Positions 52,067 through 61,162 of a DNA stretch of 64,000 nucleotides are shown piece after piece; the stretch's first letter is position 1; each line of letters starts with the position of its first letter. The translations under genes and the position numbers were made by a program. The stretch is from positions 1 to 64,000 of the forward strand of contig CANSKS010000008.1 of assembly GCA_947647615.1 (NCBI GenBank), in the 5' to 3' direction. This DNA is from an uncultured Neglectibacter sp. Lineage in GTDB: Bacteria; Bacillota; Clostridia; Oscillospirales; Acutalibacteraceae. The notes beneath the pieces were generated by a model. The model worked only from the letters and a program-made list of their open reading frames with translations, made no database searches and was not told where the DNA came from.

Positions 52067-53578
52067 ATGAAAAAGACCACAAGAAATCTTTTGATCATGC
52101 TGGCGGTGCTGGTAGTGCTGGGCGGTACTGCCGCCGCCCTGTGGTGGCTTCCCGGTGGGGAGCCGGAAGAAGAAAGCTCCGCCATCGATTATTCGGTAGA
52201 AACGGAACCGGTGATCGCCCGAACCAGCGAAGAGGTTGCCTCTATCACGGTAAAAAATGCCGAGGGTACCTATGAAATGCTGCCCCTGGAAGCGGAAACG
52301 GAAGCTTCCGCCTCTTCCGAGACAGACTCGGAGGCTGAGCCGGAGATCGATTTTACCATAAAAGGCTTAGAAGATTACAACCTGAATGGCTCGACAGTCA
52401 CCACCCTGGCGAAAAGCCTGCTTTCTATAAACGCTTCCCGGAACCTGGGAGCAAAGGAAAACTTAGAGGATTTTGGCCTTTCGGGAGACGGCCAGGCAAA
52501 GGTTGAGCTCCACTATAAGAGCGGTGAGACCGATACCTTCCTTGTTGGCAACGACGCTGGGGGGAACACAGGTAAGTACCTTTTAAAGGATGGCTCCGTC
52601 TATGTGGTAGCCGGGTTGAACGCCGGTTTGCTGGAAAGCCGGTTAAGCTTTTTAAATACCAGTGTGTACGCCGTGGCCGACCTGACAGAAGAGAGCACCG
52701 ACAGCGAAGGCTCCGCCTCCGAAACCGTAGTGCCCGACATCGTTTACAGCATGAAGCTTTCCGGCAGCAACTTCCCGGAAGAGATTGTGCTGAATTACGA
52801 TTCCAACCGCATGAGCAGTTACCTGATCACTTCCCCGGTGGTGGCGGAATCCGGTACCAACGCCTTTAGCGAAATTATTACGGCTCTGAAGAGCCTTTCC
52901 GCCAATAGAGTGGCTGCCATCGGCGTTTCAAAAGAGAGTTTGGCAGAGTATGGGCTCCAGGAGCCCTTTGCCAAAATAGAATTCGACATGAACGGTGAAA
53001 AGCATGTCTTGGCCGTGAGCGAAAGCAATTCCGAGGGCAACCGCTTCCTGGTGGCCGACAGCTCCGACGTGATCTATGAGGTTGCGGGGGATACCGTGGC
53101 AACCTGGGCGGAGACCTCCCTCATGCAGCTGCGGATGAGCTATATTTGGCTTCCCAATATCAAAGAAGTCAATGAGCTTTCGCTGACTTACAGCGGTGGA
53201 ACCAGCAATTACCATATCACTCGGGTTGTCAACGAAGAAAAATCTACAGAGGAAAATCCTGAGTACGACTTGGCCATCAAGTCCGGCACCGGGAAGGAAA
53301 TCGATTATACCAATTATCAGGGCTTCTACCAGCAGTTGATTTCTATTGCCGTTTTCAGTACCGATCCTGCAGAGTATTCCGGCGAGCCTGTCCTGCGGGC
53401 GGAGTACGGGTATTTTGATGGGCAGGAGCCCACCCTGGTGGAATTTTATGCCATCAAAGACCAAGACCGTTACGCAGTAGAGCTGAACGGCGGCTATTCC
53501 GGCCAGGTCCGTAAAGCTTCGGTGGACCATGTCATAGAGCTGATCGAGAAGTTGAATAACAACGAGGCTACCAAGTAA
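52067..53578 (+). CDS. DUF4340 domain-containing protein
   Basis: N-terminal TM anchor followed by repeated TSEEVASITVKNAEGTYEM / VELHYKSGETDTFLVGNDAGGNTGKYLLKDGSVYVV. Confidence 0.8.
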   Translation: MKKTTRNLLIMLAVLVVLGGTAAALWWLPGGEPEEESSAIDYSVETEPVIARTSEEVASITVKNAEGTYEMLPLEAETEASASSETDSEAEPEIDFTIKGLEDYNLNGSTVTTLAKSLLSINASRNLGAKENLEDFGLSGDGQAKVELHYKSGETDTFLVGNDAGGNTGKYLLKDGSVYVVAGLNAGLLESRLSFLNTSVYAVADLTEESTDSEGSASETVVPDIVYSMKLSGSNFPEEIVLNYDSNRMSSYLITSPVVAESGTNAFSEIITALKSLSANRVAAIGVSKESLAEYGLQEPFAKIEFDMNGEKHVLAVSESNSEGNRFLVADSSDVIYEVAGDTVATWAETSLMQLRMSYIWLPNIKEVNELSLTYSGGTSNYHITRVVNEEKSTEENPEYDLAIKSGTGKEIDYTNYQGFYQQLISIAVFSTDPAEYSGEPVLRAEYGYFDGQEPTLVEFYAIKDQDRYAVELNGGYSGQVRKASVDHVIELIEKLNNNEATK

Positions 53579-53693
53579 TACGAGTTTTCCTGCGGGCTTT
53601 CCGGGTTTCCGGAAGGCTCGCGGGCTTGTCTTTATCAAGCGGTCTTATTTGGAAAGTTTAAAACAGGTAAAATAAAGGAAGGAGCGAAAGGTT

Positions 53694-54719
53694 ATGAAAA
53701 AATGGTGGACGAGATTAGTCGCGCTTTTGCTGGCATGCGGTATGCTGGCGGGCTGCGCCGGTAAACAGCCCGCCCCCTCCCCTTCTCTGGTAACGGAAAA
53801 AGATAACGGCAAACAGGAGCCCTACCAAATTGGGCTGTTGCAGTACCGGGAAACGAACGATCTCAACAGTGTCCGCGAGGCCTTTATGAGCCGTTTGGAA
53901 GAATGGGGCTACGATGACGCTCAGGTGGTGATCGACTACCAAAACGCGGAAGGTCAAAAGGACAAAGCCGCTTCTATTTGTAAGCAGTTCGTAAAGGACG
54001 GGGCCGATATGATCGTGGCCCTTTCTACGCCCGCAGCCCAGGAGGCTGTAGCGGCAGTACAGAATACCAATATCCGGGTGGTATTCGCCGGCGAAAACAA
54101 CGCGGAAACCACCTTGGGAATAAAGAATTCCGATAGGCCGGAGGGCAATATTACCGGGGTGGCCGGTCAAATTCCGGTATCTCAGACCATAGATCTGGCG
54201 TTGAAGGGGAATGCTGGGCTAAAAAAGCTGGGACTGCTCTATAGTGGGGGCGAGACCAGTGTCAATGCGGTGCTAGAAGAAGCGAGATCCTACTGTAATG
54301 GTAAGGGAGTTGAAATAGCCGAAAAAGCGGTGAACTCCGACGGAGAAATCCCTCAAGCTGCCGCCCAGCTGTGTGCCGAAACCGACGCACTGCTCACCGT
54401 TGCGGATGACGCCCTGGCGGCTGCTGCGTCCAAAATAGCGGAAGAAGCCAAAAAGGCGAAAAAGCCTTGGTATGCCGGTTCTGCTTCCCTGGTGCGGGAA
54501 GGCGCGCTGGCGGCAGTAGGACTTGACTATAGCGAATTGGGAAGAACCGCCGCCGATATGGCAGTAGAGCTCATGGCTGGCAAGCAGGTTTCCCAGGTGC
54601 CGGTGGAATTCTTACGGACAGGCGAGATTTATTTTAACCAAGAGACCCAGGCCGAATTGGATATCACCTTTTCGGAAGAAGTGATGCGGGAAGCCAACTT
54701 CATGGTAAAGGAAGCTTAA
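53694..54719 (+). CDS. ABC transporter substrate-binding lipoprotein (PF04392/TrpX-like), no adjacent permease or ATPase
   Basis: Lipobox MLAGCAGK; YQIGLLQYRETNDLNSVREAFMSRLEEWGYDDAQVVIDYQNAEGQKDKAASICKQFV. Confidence 0.88.
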   Translation: MKKWWTRLVALLLACGMLAGCAGKQPAPSPSLVTEKDNGKQEPYQIGLLQYRETNDLNSVREAFMSRLEEWGYDDAQVVIDYQNAEGQKDKAASICKQFVKDGADMIVALSTPAAQEAVAAVQNTNIRVVFAGENNAETTLGIKNSDRPEGNITGVAGQIPVSQTIDLALKGNAGLKKLGLLYSGGETSVNAVLEEARSYCNGKGVEIAEKAVNSDGEIPQAAAQLCAETDALLTVADDALAAAASKIAEEAKKAKKPWYAGSASLVREGALAAVGLDYSELGRTAADMAVELMAGKQVSQVPVEFLRTGEIYFNQETQAELDITFSEEVMREANFMVKEA

Positions 54720-54847
54720 GTCGGAGCCAGACGACGCTTCTCCCTGCAAAAAAGTAAAATAGAAACCGAGAAAACAGGAGCTAGACATAAGAAAACAGGA
54801 GATTACGAGAGTATATGGCGGACAAATTAAAAAATACAGAAAAACAG

Positions 54848-54876
54848 TTGACACAGGGAAACTCTTGTGTTATGCT
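54848..54876 (+). promoter_or_regulatory. Strong sigma-A promoter for rplM-rpsI
   Basis: TTGACA - 17 nt - TATGCT. Confidence 0.75.
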
Positions 54877-54976
54877 GTAAAGGCGCTCTGGGAAGGCTCG
54901 TTGCCTCAAAAGCGTGATTTTCTTTGTTTGGCATAAGTTTGGAATAAAGATGGAAAAAAGTTGGAGGTAAAACGCT

Positions 54977-55405
54977 ATGTCTACTTATATGCCCAAAGCC
55001 GGCCAGGTTGACCGCAAATGGTATGTAATCGACGCCGCCGGCAAGCCTTTGGGCCGTGTAGCGGCACAGGCCGCCGTTTTGTTGCGCGGCAAGCATAAGC
55101 CCACCTTTGCCCCTCATGTTGACTGCGGTGACCATGTGATCATCATCAACTGTAAGGATGCAGTCCTTACTGGAGGTAAAGAGCAGAAGAAATACTACTA
55201 CCGTCACACCGGGTATGTGGGCCATCTGAAGGCGGTTCGGTACGATACCCTGATGAAGACAAAACCGGAGCTGGCCATGGAATTGGCAGTAAAGGGTATG
55301 ATCCCTTCCAATGTTATTGGCCGTAACGCGCTGGGCAGGCTTCGCGCCTATGCTGGCAGCGAGCATAAGCACGCTGCCCAAAAACCCGCCCAGTGGAATA
55401 TGTGA
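54977..55405 (+). CDS. rplM: 50S ribosomal protein L13
   Basis: STYMPKAGQVDRKWYVIDAAGKPLGRVAAQAAVLLRGKHKPTFAPHVDCGD. Confidence 0.98.
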   Translation: MSTYMPKAGQVDRKWYVIDAAGKPLGRVAAQAAVLLRGKHKPTFAPHVDCGDHVIIINCKDAVLTGGKEQKKYYYRHTGYVGHLKAVRYDTLMKTKPELAMELAVKGMIPSNVIGRNALGRLRAYAGSEHKHAAQKPAQWNM

Positions 55406-55421
55406 GAGGAGGACGTAAACT

Positions 55422-55823
55422 ATGTACGAGACTGCACCTTATTTCTACGGCACGGGCAGAAGAAAAAGCTCTGTGGCCAGAGTTAGGATTTATCAAGGCA
55501 CAGGCAAGGTAACGATCAATGACCGGGATATTGACGATTATTTTGGCCTGGATACTCTGAAGTATATTGTCCGTCAGCCTCTGGTTCTTACAGAGACCGA
55601 CCAAAAGTTTGACATTGTATGCCGGGTTTCCGGCGGCGGTGTTACCGGCCAGGCCGGTGCCATCCGTCACGGCGTTGCTCGGGCTTTGCTTCAATACGAT
55701 GGCGAGAACCTTCGTGCCACCTTGAAAAAAGCGGGTTTCCTGACTCGTGACCCCAGAATGAAGGAAAGAAAAAAGTACGGCCTCAAGGCCGCACGCCGCG
55801 CTCCCCAGTTCTCCAAGAGATAA
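55422..55823 (+). CDS. rpsI: 30S ribosomal protein S9
   Basis: [35 protein letters not shown] ... [17 protein letters not shown]. Confidence 0.98.
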   Translation: MYETAPYFYGTGRRKSSVARVRIYQGTGKVTINDRDIDDYFGLDTLKYIVRQPLVLTETDQKFDIVCRVSGGGVTGQAGAIRHGVARALLQYDGENLRATLKKAGFLTRDPRMKERKKYGLKAARRAPQFSKR

Positions 55824-55874
55824 TTGGCTGCAAGGCACAGGCTGGTATTTTTGTTGGAAAATCGAATACCGTAC

Positions 55875-55905
55875 AAAACCTCTCGGGTTTTTCCGAGAGG
55901 TTTTT
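55875..55905 (+). terminator. rpsI terminator
   Basis: AAAACCTCTCGG ... CCGAGAGGTTTTT. Confidence 0.85.
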
Positions 55906-55976
55906 CATTTTGAACCATTTTTTGAACCAAGAACAGTAGGTTGCTCTATAGGAAAATCATGTTTGCTGGGATACCA

Positions 55977-56005
55977 TTGTTTTTCTATGGAGATTGCTTT
56001 ATAAT
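55977..56005 (+). promoter_or_regulatory. Putative sigma-A promoter for TIGR04076-like gene
   Basis: TTGTTT - 17 nt - TATAAT. Confidence 0.5.
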
Positions 56006-56035
56006 TACTACTGGCCAATTTAGTGGAGGAAAAAC

Positions 56036-56428
56036 ATGAAGTATAAAGTAAAGGTAACTGTAATTGATAAGAAGCTTTATCCGGAATTGCAACATCAATA
56101 TTGTAGTAACCCGAATTCTGGGGCCTGCCCTTGCTACCATGTGGGGGATGAGTTCATTTTCTATCGTGACGGCGGGAAAGACGATTTCTGGCGCATGGGG
56201 TTAGATACCCTTGTGAAAACAAACGCAGATCCGAATACCGTTGCAGGCGGCCCTAAAATGCCTTTTTGTTCAGAGGCATGGGATGCGATTTCACGCTATA
56301 TCTACGCTGGGCTACAGGGCGGTTCTATTATGCGGGGCTGGATGAAAGAGGAAAATACGATGATCGCCTGTTGCTCCGATGGGACAAGGCCGGTAATTTT
56401 TAAAATTGAGCGGATGGATTACGAATAA
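56036..56428 (+). CDS. TIGR04076-like small Cys-rich protein
   Basis: KVKVTVIDKKLYPELQHQYCSNPNSGACPCYHVGDEFIF; PFCSEAWDAISRYIYAGLQGGSIMRGWMKEENTMIACCSDGTRPVIFKIER. Confidence 0.8.
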   Translation: MKYKVKVTVIDKKLYPELQHQYCSNPNSGACPCYHVGDEFIFYRDGGKDDFWRMGLDTLVKTNADPNTVAGGPKMPFCSEAWDAISRYIYAGLQGGSIMRGWMKEENTMIACCSDGTRPVIFKIERMDYE

Positions 56429-56432
56429 AAAG

Positions 56433-56471
56433 TGTTATACCGGCAGCTCGTGAAACCCGGTATAACATTTT
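56433..56471 (+). terminator. Terminator hairpin
   Basis: TGTTATACCGG ... CCGGTATAACA then TTTTC. Confidence 0.7.
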
Positions 56472-56553
56472 CTGAAAAGCAATGGGCAGATACGCAGCGC
56501 AAAAGGGGACATGGCATACCAAAGCAAAGGATGATTTGAAGGGGGTGGTGCAA

Positions 56554-57084
56554 TTGCCAAAATTAATTATCTTAAGAGGAAATTCCGGAAGCGGAAAAAC
56601 TACCGTGGCAAAAGCCTTACAAGAAAAATTTGGCCCTAATACCATGCGAATTTCACATGATATGATCCGCATGGAAATTCTGCATACCTGGGGTATGGAA
56701 GGGATTGCGCGGTCGGAACCATTGATGATTCAGCTGCTCAAATATGGCAGGGAAAATTCGGAGGTGACCATTGTAGAGGGGATCCTACCGGCAAAAGAGT
56801 ATTGTGGGCTGTTTGAAACAGCAGTGAAAGAATATAGGCAGGATATTTTTGCCTATTATTATGATTTGCCTTTCGAGGAGACCCTGCACAGGCACAGTAC
56901 CAAACCCAACCGGAATGATTTTGGTGAGGCCGACATGCGGCGTTGGTGGAAAGAAAAAGATTTTCTGCCTATGATTCCGGAAAAGATTCTGCGGGAAGAC
57001 TTGAATTTTCAAGACGCTGTAGAAATGATATATTGCCAGGTGATGGGCGAAACCAAAGAGGGCGGATATTCTGAAGTGTGGTAG
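56554..57084 (+). CDS. P-loop kinase (AAA/zeta-toxin-like kinase fold)
   Basis: LPKLIILRGNSGSGKTTVAKALQEKFGPNTMRISHDMIRMEIL; probable TTG start at 56554. Confidence 0.8.
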   Translation: MPKLIILRGNSGSGKTTVAKALQEKFGPNTMRISHDMIRMEILHTWGMEGIARSEPLMIQLLKYGRENSEVTIVEGILPAKEYCGLFETAVKEYRQDIFAYYYDLPFEETLHRHSTKPNRNDFGEADMRRWWKEKDFLPMIPEKILREDLNFQDAVEMIYCQVMGETKEGGYSEVW

Positions 57085-57092
57085 TATGCTGT

Positions 57093-57121
57093 TTGAAAAA
57101 ATAGGAAAAGCCGTGTATAAT
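57093..57121 (+). promoter_or_regulatory. Putative sigma-A promoter for dienelactone hydrolase-like gene
   Basis: TTGAAA - 17 nt - TATAAT. Confidence 0.65.
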
Positions 57122-57156
57122 AAACTCATAAAAAATTTTGAAAGGGGAAATTATTT

Positions 57157-57924
57157 ATGTGGAACGACTTAAACACGGGTGTGTATGAGGGCATGATCGC
57201 GGAAACAGTAACAATTTCCGGTTATCAGGGAGATCCTATTCGCGCTTACTATTCTAGGCCTTTGGGGCCTGGCCCATTTCCTGGTTTAGTGCTAATCCCC
57301 CATATGCCAGGCTGGGATGAATATTGCCGGGAAGCGGCCCGGCGTTTTACACAGCACGGTTATAGGGTGCTGTGCCCCAATATTTATGAAAGGTTTGGCC
57401 AGGGCACGCCAACCGAGGTAAGCAGTCGGGCCAGGGAGGCCGGGGGCGCTACAGATGCCAGCGTGATGGGAGATTGTGAAGGCTCCTTGAATTTCCTGCG
57501 CCATCAGGCCAATGCCAATGGGAAGACGGGAGTGATCGGTATGTGTTCCGGCGGCCGCCACACCTTCCTGGCAGCCTGTACCCTGGATGGCATTGACGCC
57601 GCAGTAGATTGCTGGGGCGGCGGCGTGGTATGTCCCCCGGAGGAGGCCACTCCTGCGCGGCCGGTAGCCCCGGTGGAATATGCCAAGGACCTTAGCTGCC
57701 CCCTGCTGGGCATTTTTGGGAATGAAGATCACAGCCCGGATCCGGAAGAGGTAAACCGGTTGGAAGCGGTTTTGAAGGACTTGAAAAAGGATTACACCTT
57801 CTACCGGTATGACGGGGCCGGGCATGGGATATGGTATTACGATAAACCCATGTACCGCCAGGAACAAGCCATGGATTCTTGGAATAAAGCGCTGGCCTTT
57901 TTAGACAGGCATTTAAAACCATAG
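57157..57924 (+). CDS. Dienelactone hydrolase family protein
   Basis: GVIGMCSGGRHTFLAA Cys nucleophile elbow, YDGAGHGIWYYDKPMYRQEQAMDSWNKALAFLDRHL. Confidence 0.9.
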   Translation: MWNDLNTGVYEGMIAETVTISGYQGDPIRAYYSRPLGPGPFPGLVLIPHMPGWDEYCREAARRFTQHGYRVLCPNIYERFGQGTPTEVSSRAREAGGATDASVMGDCEGSLNFLRHQANANGKTGVIGMCSGGRHTFLAACTLDGIDAAVDCWGGGVVCPPEEATPARPVAPVEYAKDLSCPLLGIFGNEDHSPDPEEVNRLEAVLKDLKKDYTFYRYDGAGHGIWYYDKPMYRQEQAMDSWNKALAFLDRHLKP

Positions 57925-57947
57925 GAATAGGAGGCGGAAAGGCCGTC

Positions 57948-59135
57948 ATGGCAAGTTCGGAATTGGAAGAGAAGAACCCCTTTGTGGTGATGGCGAAGCC
58001 GGTAGGGTCTCGCTGCAACATGCGCTGCGCTTATTGTTATTATTTAGAAAAAGGGCTTTATTCTTCCCATGAAAAACAAAGCAGAATGAGCTTCAAACTG
58101 CTGGAACGGCTGATCCGCCAGACAGTGGAAAGCAGTCCCGGCCCGGTGGTCTCCTTTACCTGGCATGGAGGGGAGCCCACCTTGGCCGGGCTCCCCTTTT
58201 ACCAGCGGGTGGTAGAGCTGGAAAAAAAGTATTTGCCCAAAGGCTGGGAGGCCTGGAACAATTTGCAGACAAACGGCTTGCTGCTAAACGAAGAGTGGTG
58301 CCGTTTTTTAAAAGAAAACCGCTTTGATGTGGGGCTGAGCCTAGACGGAAGCGCCTGGGTACACGATAAGCACCGGCGAGATTTGGGCGGCCGGGAGACC
58401 TACGACAGGGTGTGCCGGGCGGCCCAGCGCCTGCAGGCGGCAGGCATTCAGCCGGACTTGCTATGCACGGTGAATTCCGCCTCCACCCAGGATCCCCTTG
58501 GCGTGTATGAGGGCCTCCGAGGGCTGGGAACCGGATGGGTCCAGTTCATTCCCATTGTGGCCTTTTCGCCGGCGGGGGACCTGCTGCCGGAATCTGTTGA
58601 GCCGGAGGCTTACGGCCGGTTCCTGTGCACGGTATTCGACCGGTGGATCACTAGGGACCTTGGGAAGCTGGATGTGCAGCTTTTTGCCGAGACTGCCCGG
58701 GTGTGGGCAGGCGGGAGCCCCAGCCTTTGCTGGATGGCCCCTACCTGCGGCCGGGTGCTGATCGTAGAAGAGGATGGCGCTGTATATTCCTGCGACCATT
58801 TTGTAGACGCGGAGCACCGGCTGGGAAACCTGGCCTCCGCCCGGCTGGACAGCCTTGCCAACAGCCCCGAGCAAATAGCATTTGGAGCGGAAAAGCAAAG
58901 CAGTCTCACAAGGGAGTGCCGGGAATGCCCTTGGCTGAGCTGCTGTAACGGGGGCTGTCCCAAAGATAGGGTTTGCCTTTCCTCCCAAGGAGAGGCGGGC
59001 CAATCCTATTTGTGCCCGGGGTTAAAACAGTTTTTTGCTCATGCCCGCGGTCCCCTGGAGAAGGCCATGGCGCTAAGCCGGGAAAAGAAAGGACCGGAAG
59101 AGATTATGGCCTGGTTCCAAAGGGAAGGAGTCTGA
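57948..59135 (+). CDS. Radical SAM/SPASM protein, anaerobic sulfatase maturase-like (anSME)
   Basis: PVGSRCNMRCAYCYYLEKG, FTWHGGEPTLAGLPFYQ, APTCGRVLIVEEDGAVYSCDHFVDAEHRLGNLAS, CRECPWLSCCNGGCPKDR. Confidence 0.9.
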   Translation: MASSELEEKNPFVVMAKPVGSRCNMRCAYCYYLEKGLYSSHEKQSRMSFKLLERLIRQTVESSPGPVVSFTWHGGEPTLAGLPFYQRVVELEKKYLPKGWEAWNNLQTNGLLLNEEWCRFLKENRFDVGLSLDGSAWVHDKHRRDLGGRETYDRVCRAAQRLQAAGIQPDLLCTVNSASTQDPLGVYEGLRGLGTGWVQFIPIVAFSPAGDLLPESVEPEAYGRFLCTVFDRWITRDLGKLDVQLFAETARVWAGGSPSLCWMAPTCGRVLIVEEDGAVYSCDHFVDAEHRLGNLASARLDSLANSPEQIAFGAEKQSSLTRECRECPWLSCCNGGCPKDRVCLSSQGEAGQSYLCPGLKQFFAHARGPLEKAMALSREKKGPEEIMAWFQREGV

Positions 59136-59193
59136 GACGCTGCCGGAAAGGGGCAGCGCTCTTCCCAATTCATCCAGCAAAGAGGTGTTTAAA

Positions 59194-60750
59194 ATGAGAA
59201 AAAGGCTTGAGGCATTCTTCCTGGCAGCGCTTTGGGTTTTTTGCGGAGTCCTGAGCCTGGGCGCCCACCGGAAAGAAGCTCCCGCTTTTAGTGACGTAAA
59301 GCCGGGAAGCTGGTACTGCGATGTGGTGGAAAAAATGGCGGGAGAGGGACTTTTGAAGGGCTACGAAAACGGAACCTTCCAGCCCAACCGTGTCATTTCC
59401 TTTGGGGAATTTGTGGCGGTGCTGGCCCGGTGCGTCTCTTTGCCGGAAGAACCCTCGGCCGGAGGCCATTGGGCCTCCGGGGTGCTGCAGGCCGCCCTTC
59501 ATGCCGGCTGGTACGATTGGGACGAGTGCCCCCCAAACAGCATGGAAGCCATGAACGGCTTCATTCCCAGACAGGTGGCGGCCAAGGTGCTTATGAAAGC
59601 CTTCGCGCCGGAGGCCAGAGGCGAATACAGCACTTGGGCTGGAAAAATTAAGGATTTCCAGGAGCTGGACGGCCGTTATTACGAAGGAGTCTTTGCCGCT
59701 TACCAGGAAGGGATTTTCCGGGGGAACGGCGATGGGACGCTCCAACCTAAACGGGGCATGACCCGAGCGGAATGCTGTGCGGTCCTGGACAGGGCCCTGA
59801 ATCGGTACCCGCAAGACGGGGACGCACCGGCACCCACCCCCCGGCCTCCTGTACCGGTTTCGGGAGGCGCGGCGAAAAACGGATGGCTCCGGGTGGAGGG
59901 GACGCAGCTTTGCAATGAGGCCGGGGAACCGGTAGTGCTGCGGGGTATGAGTTCCCACGGGATTCAGTGGTACCCCCAATATACCGGGAAAAACGCCATT
60001 GCCGCTACGGCCGACTATGGAGCCAACGTGTTCCGGGTGGCTATGTACACGGAAGAACAGGGCTATTTGAGCAACCGGGAAGAGATAAAGCGGCGGGCGG
60101 TGGAGGCCATGGACGCCGCTATCTCCTTGGATTTGTATGTTGTGATAGATTGGCACATCTTAAGCGACGGCGATCCCAACGCCAATACCGGCCAGGCCAT
60201 GGAATTTTTCCGGGAGATCTCCCGGCGGTACCGGGAAAAGCCCAATGTGATTTATGAAATCTGCAACGAGCCAAACGGCAATGTGAGCTGGGAAGACATT
60301 TCCCGCTACGCGAAGCAGGTGATCCCCGTCATTCGGGAAAACAGCCCCAAGGCGGTGATCGTCTGCGGGACGCCTACCTGGAGCCAAGAGGTAGACAAGG
60401 CCGCCCAAGCTCCCCTGCCCTACGGCAATGTACTTTATGCCCTTCACTTTTACGCCGGTACCCACAAGCAGGAGCTGAGGGACAAGGCGAGAGCGGCCAT
60501 TTCCGCGGGGCTTCCCCTGTTTGTTTCGGAATGGGGAGTCAGCGATGCCAGCGGAAGCGGCGGGGTATACCTTTCCGAGGCAGAGGTCTGGCTGGAATTT
60601 TTAGAGAAGAACGGCATTAGCTGGATCAACTGGTCCCTGTGCGATAAAGGGGAAAGCTCCGCTGCCCTTCGCCCCGGCGCCAGCGGGGATGGCGGGTGGA
60701 AAAGCGGAGATTTGAGCGAATCCGGAAAATTTGTCTTTTCTAAGTTTTGA
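59194..60750 (+). CDS. SLH-domain, glycoside hydrolase family 5 (endoglucanase-like) surface protein
   Basis: SLH-like FSDVKPGSWYCDVVEKMAGEGLLKGYENGTFQPNRVISFGEFVAVLAR and DGTLQPKRGMTRAECCAVLDR; GH5 VIYEICNEPNG and LFVSEWGVSDASG. Confidence 0.9.
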   Translation: MRKRLEAFFLAALWVFCGVLSLGAHRKEAPAFSDVKPGSWYCDVVEKMAGEGLLKGYENGTFQPNRVISFGEFVAVLARCVSLPEEPSAGGHWASGVLQAALHAGWYDWDECPPNSMEAMNGFIPRQVAAKVLMKAFAPEARGEYSTWAGKIKDFQELDGRYYEGVFAAYQEGIFRGNGDGTLQPKRGMTRAECCAVLDRALNRYPQDGDAPAPTPRPPVPVSGGAAKNGWLRVEGTQLCNEAGEPVVLRGMSSHGIQWYPQYTGKNAIAATADYGANVFRVAMYTEEQGYLSNREEIKRRAVEAMDAAISLDLYVVIDWHILSDGDPNANTGQAMEFFREISRRYREKPNVIYEICNEPNGNVSWEDISRYAKQVIPVIRENSPKAVIVCGTPTWSQEVDKAAQAPLPYGNVLYALHFYAGTHKQELRDKARAAISAGLPLFVSEWGVSDASGSGGVYLSEAEVWLEFLEKNGISWINWSLCDKGESSAALRPGASGDGGWKSGDLSESGKFVFSKF

Positions 60751-60974
60751 GGCAAACAGGTTGCCGTGATGGGGAAAACAGGAATTTTTCGTCTTTTCGT
60801 AAACGGGTTTTCCAAGCTGAAATTTAAAATTTATACAGGAAAACTCCTAAAATATGAATAAATATTCAAAAAATCTCGAAAAATAGGCGATAATATACAT
60901 AAAATTGAATTTTTAAATTTTGTAACCGCTTTGTAATATGCCATTTTGATGCAATTTGTACAGGGGCTGGTTTC

Positions 60975-61046
60975 CATAACTCAAAACTGGAAAGGCAAAA
61001 AACCGCAAAAAAGGAGATTTTCCGGAGTTATGTTAAGGTATAACTC
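60975..61046 (+). promoter_or_regulatory. Candidate alternative-hairpin element upstream of YabE-like gene
   Basis: CATAACTC (60975-60982), GAGTTATG (61025-61032), ATAACTC (61040-61046): the middle copy can pair with either flank. Confidence 0.4.
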
Positions 61047-61090
61047 ATTCATGTTTGTACAAAAAGCACAAAATTGATCTGCAAAAAATC

Positions 61091-61119
61091 TTGACACCTT
61101 GTCTGCTATTGACTATAAT
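61091..61119 (+). promoter_or_regulatory. Consensus sigma-A promoter for YabE-like gene
   Basis: Perfect TTGACA - 17 nt - TATAAT. Confidence 0.8.
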
Positions 61120-61162
61120 ATGCTATGGATTCGTCTATTTGGACGATGAAAGGAGCATTCGC

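Noticed and set aside
59170-60156. 328-aa minus-strand ORF opposite SLH-GH5
   Set aside because: Antisense to a well-supported GH5 gene in GC-rich codons, which often creates long shadow ORFs.
60751-61162. c-di-AMP (ydaO-type) riboswitch upstream of the YabE-like gene
   Set aside because: I looked for the conserved ydaO-type core and did not find it; only simple inverted repeats are present.
61055-61162. ORF-track N-terminal extension of the YabE-like protein
   Set aside because: The extension spans a perfect sigma-A promoter; ATG 61163 is followed by a normal basic-hydrophobic signal sequence.
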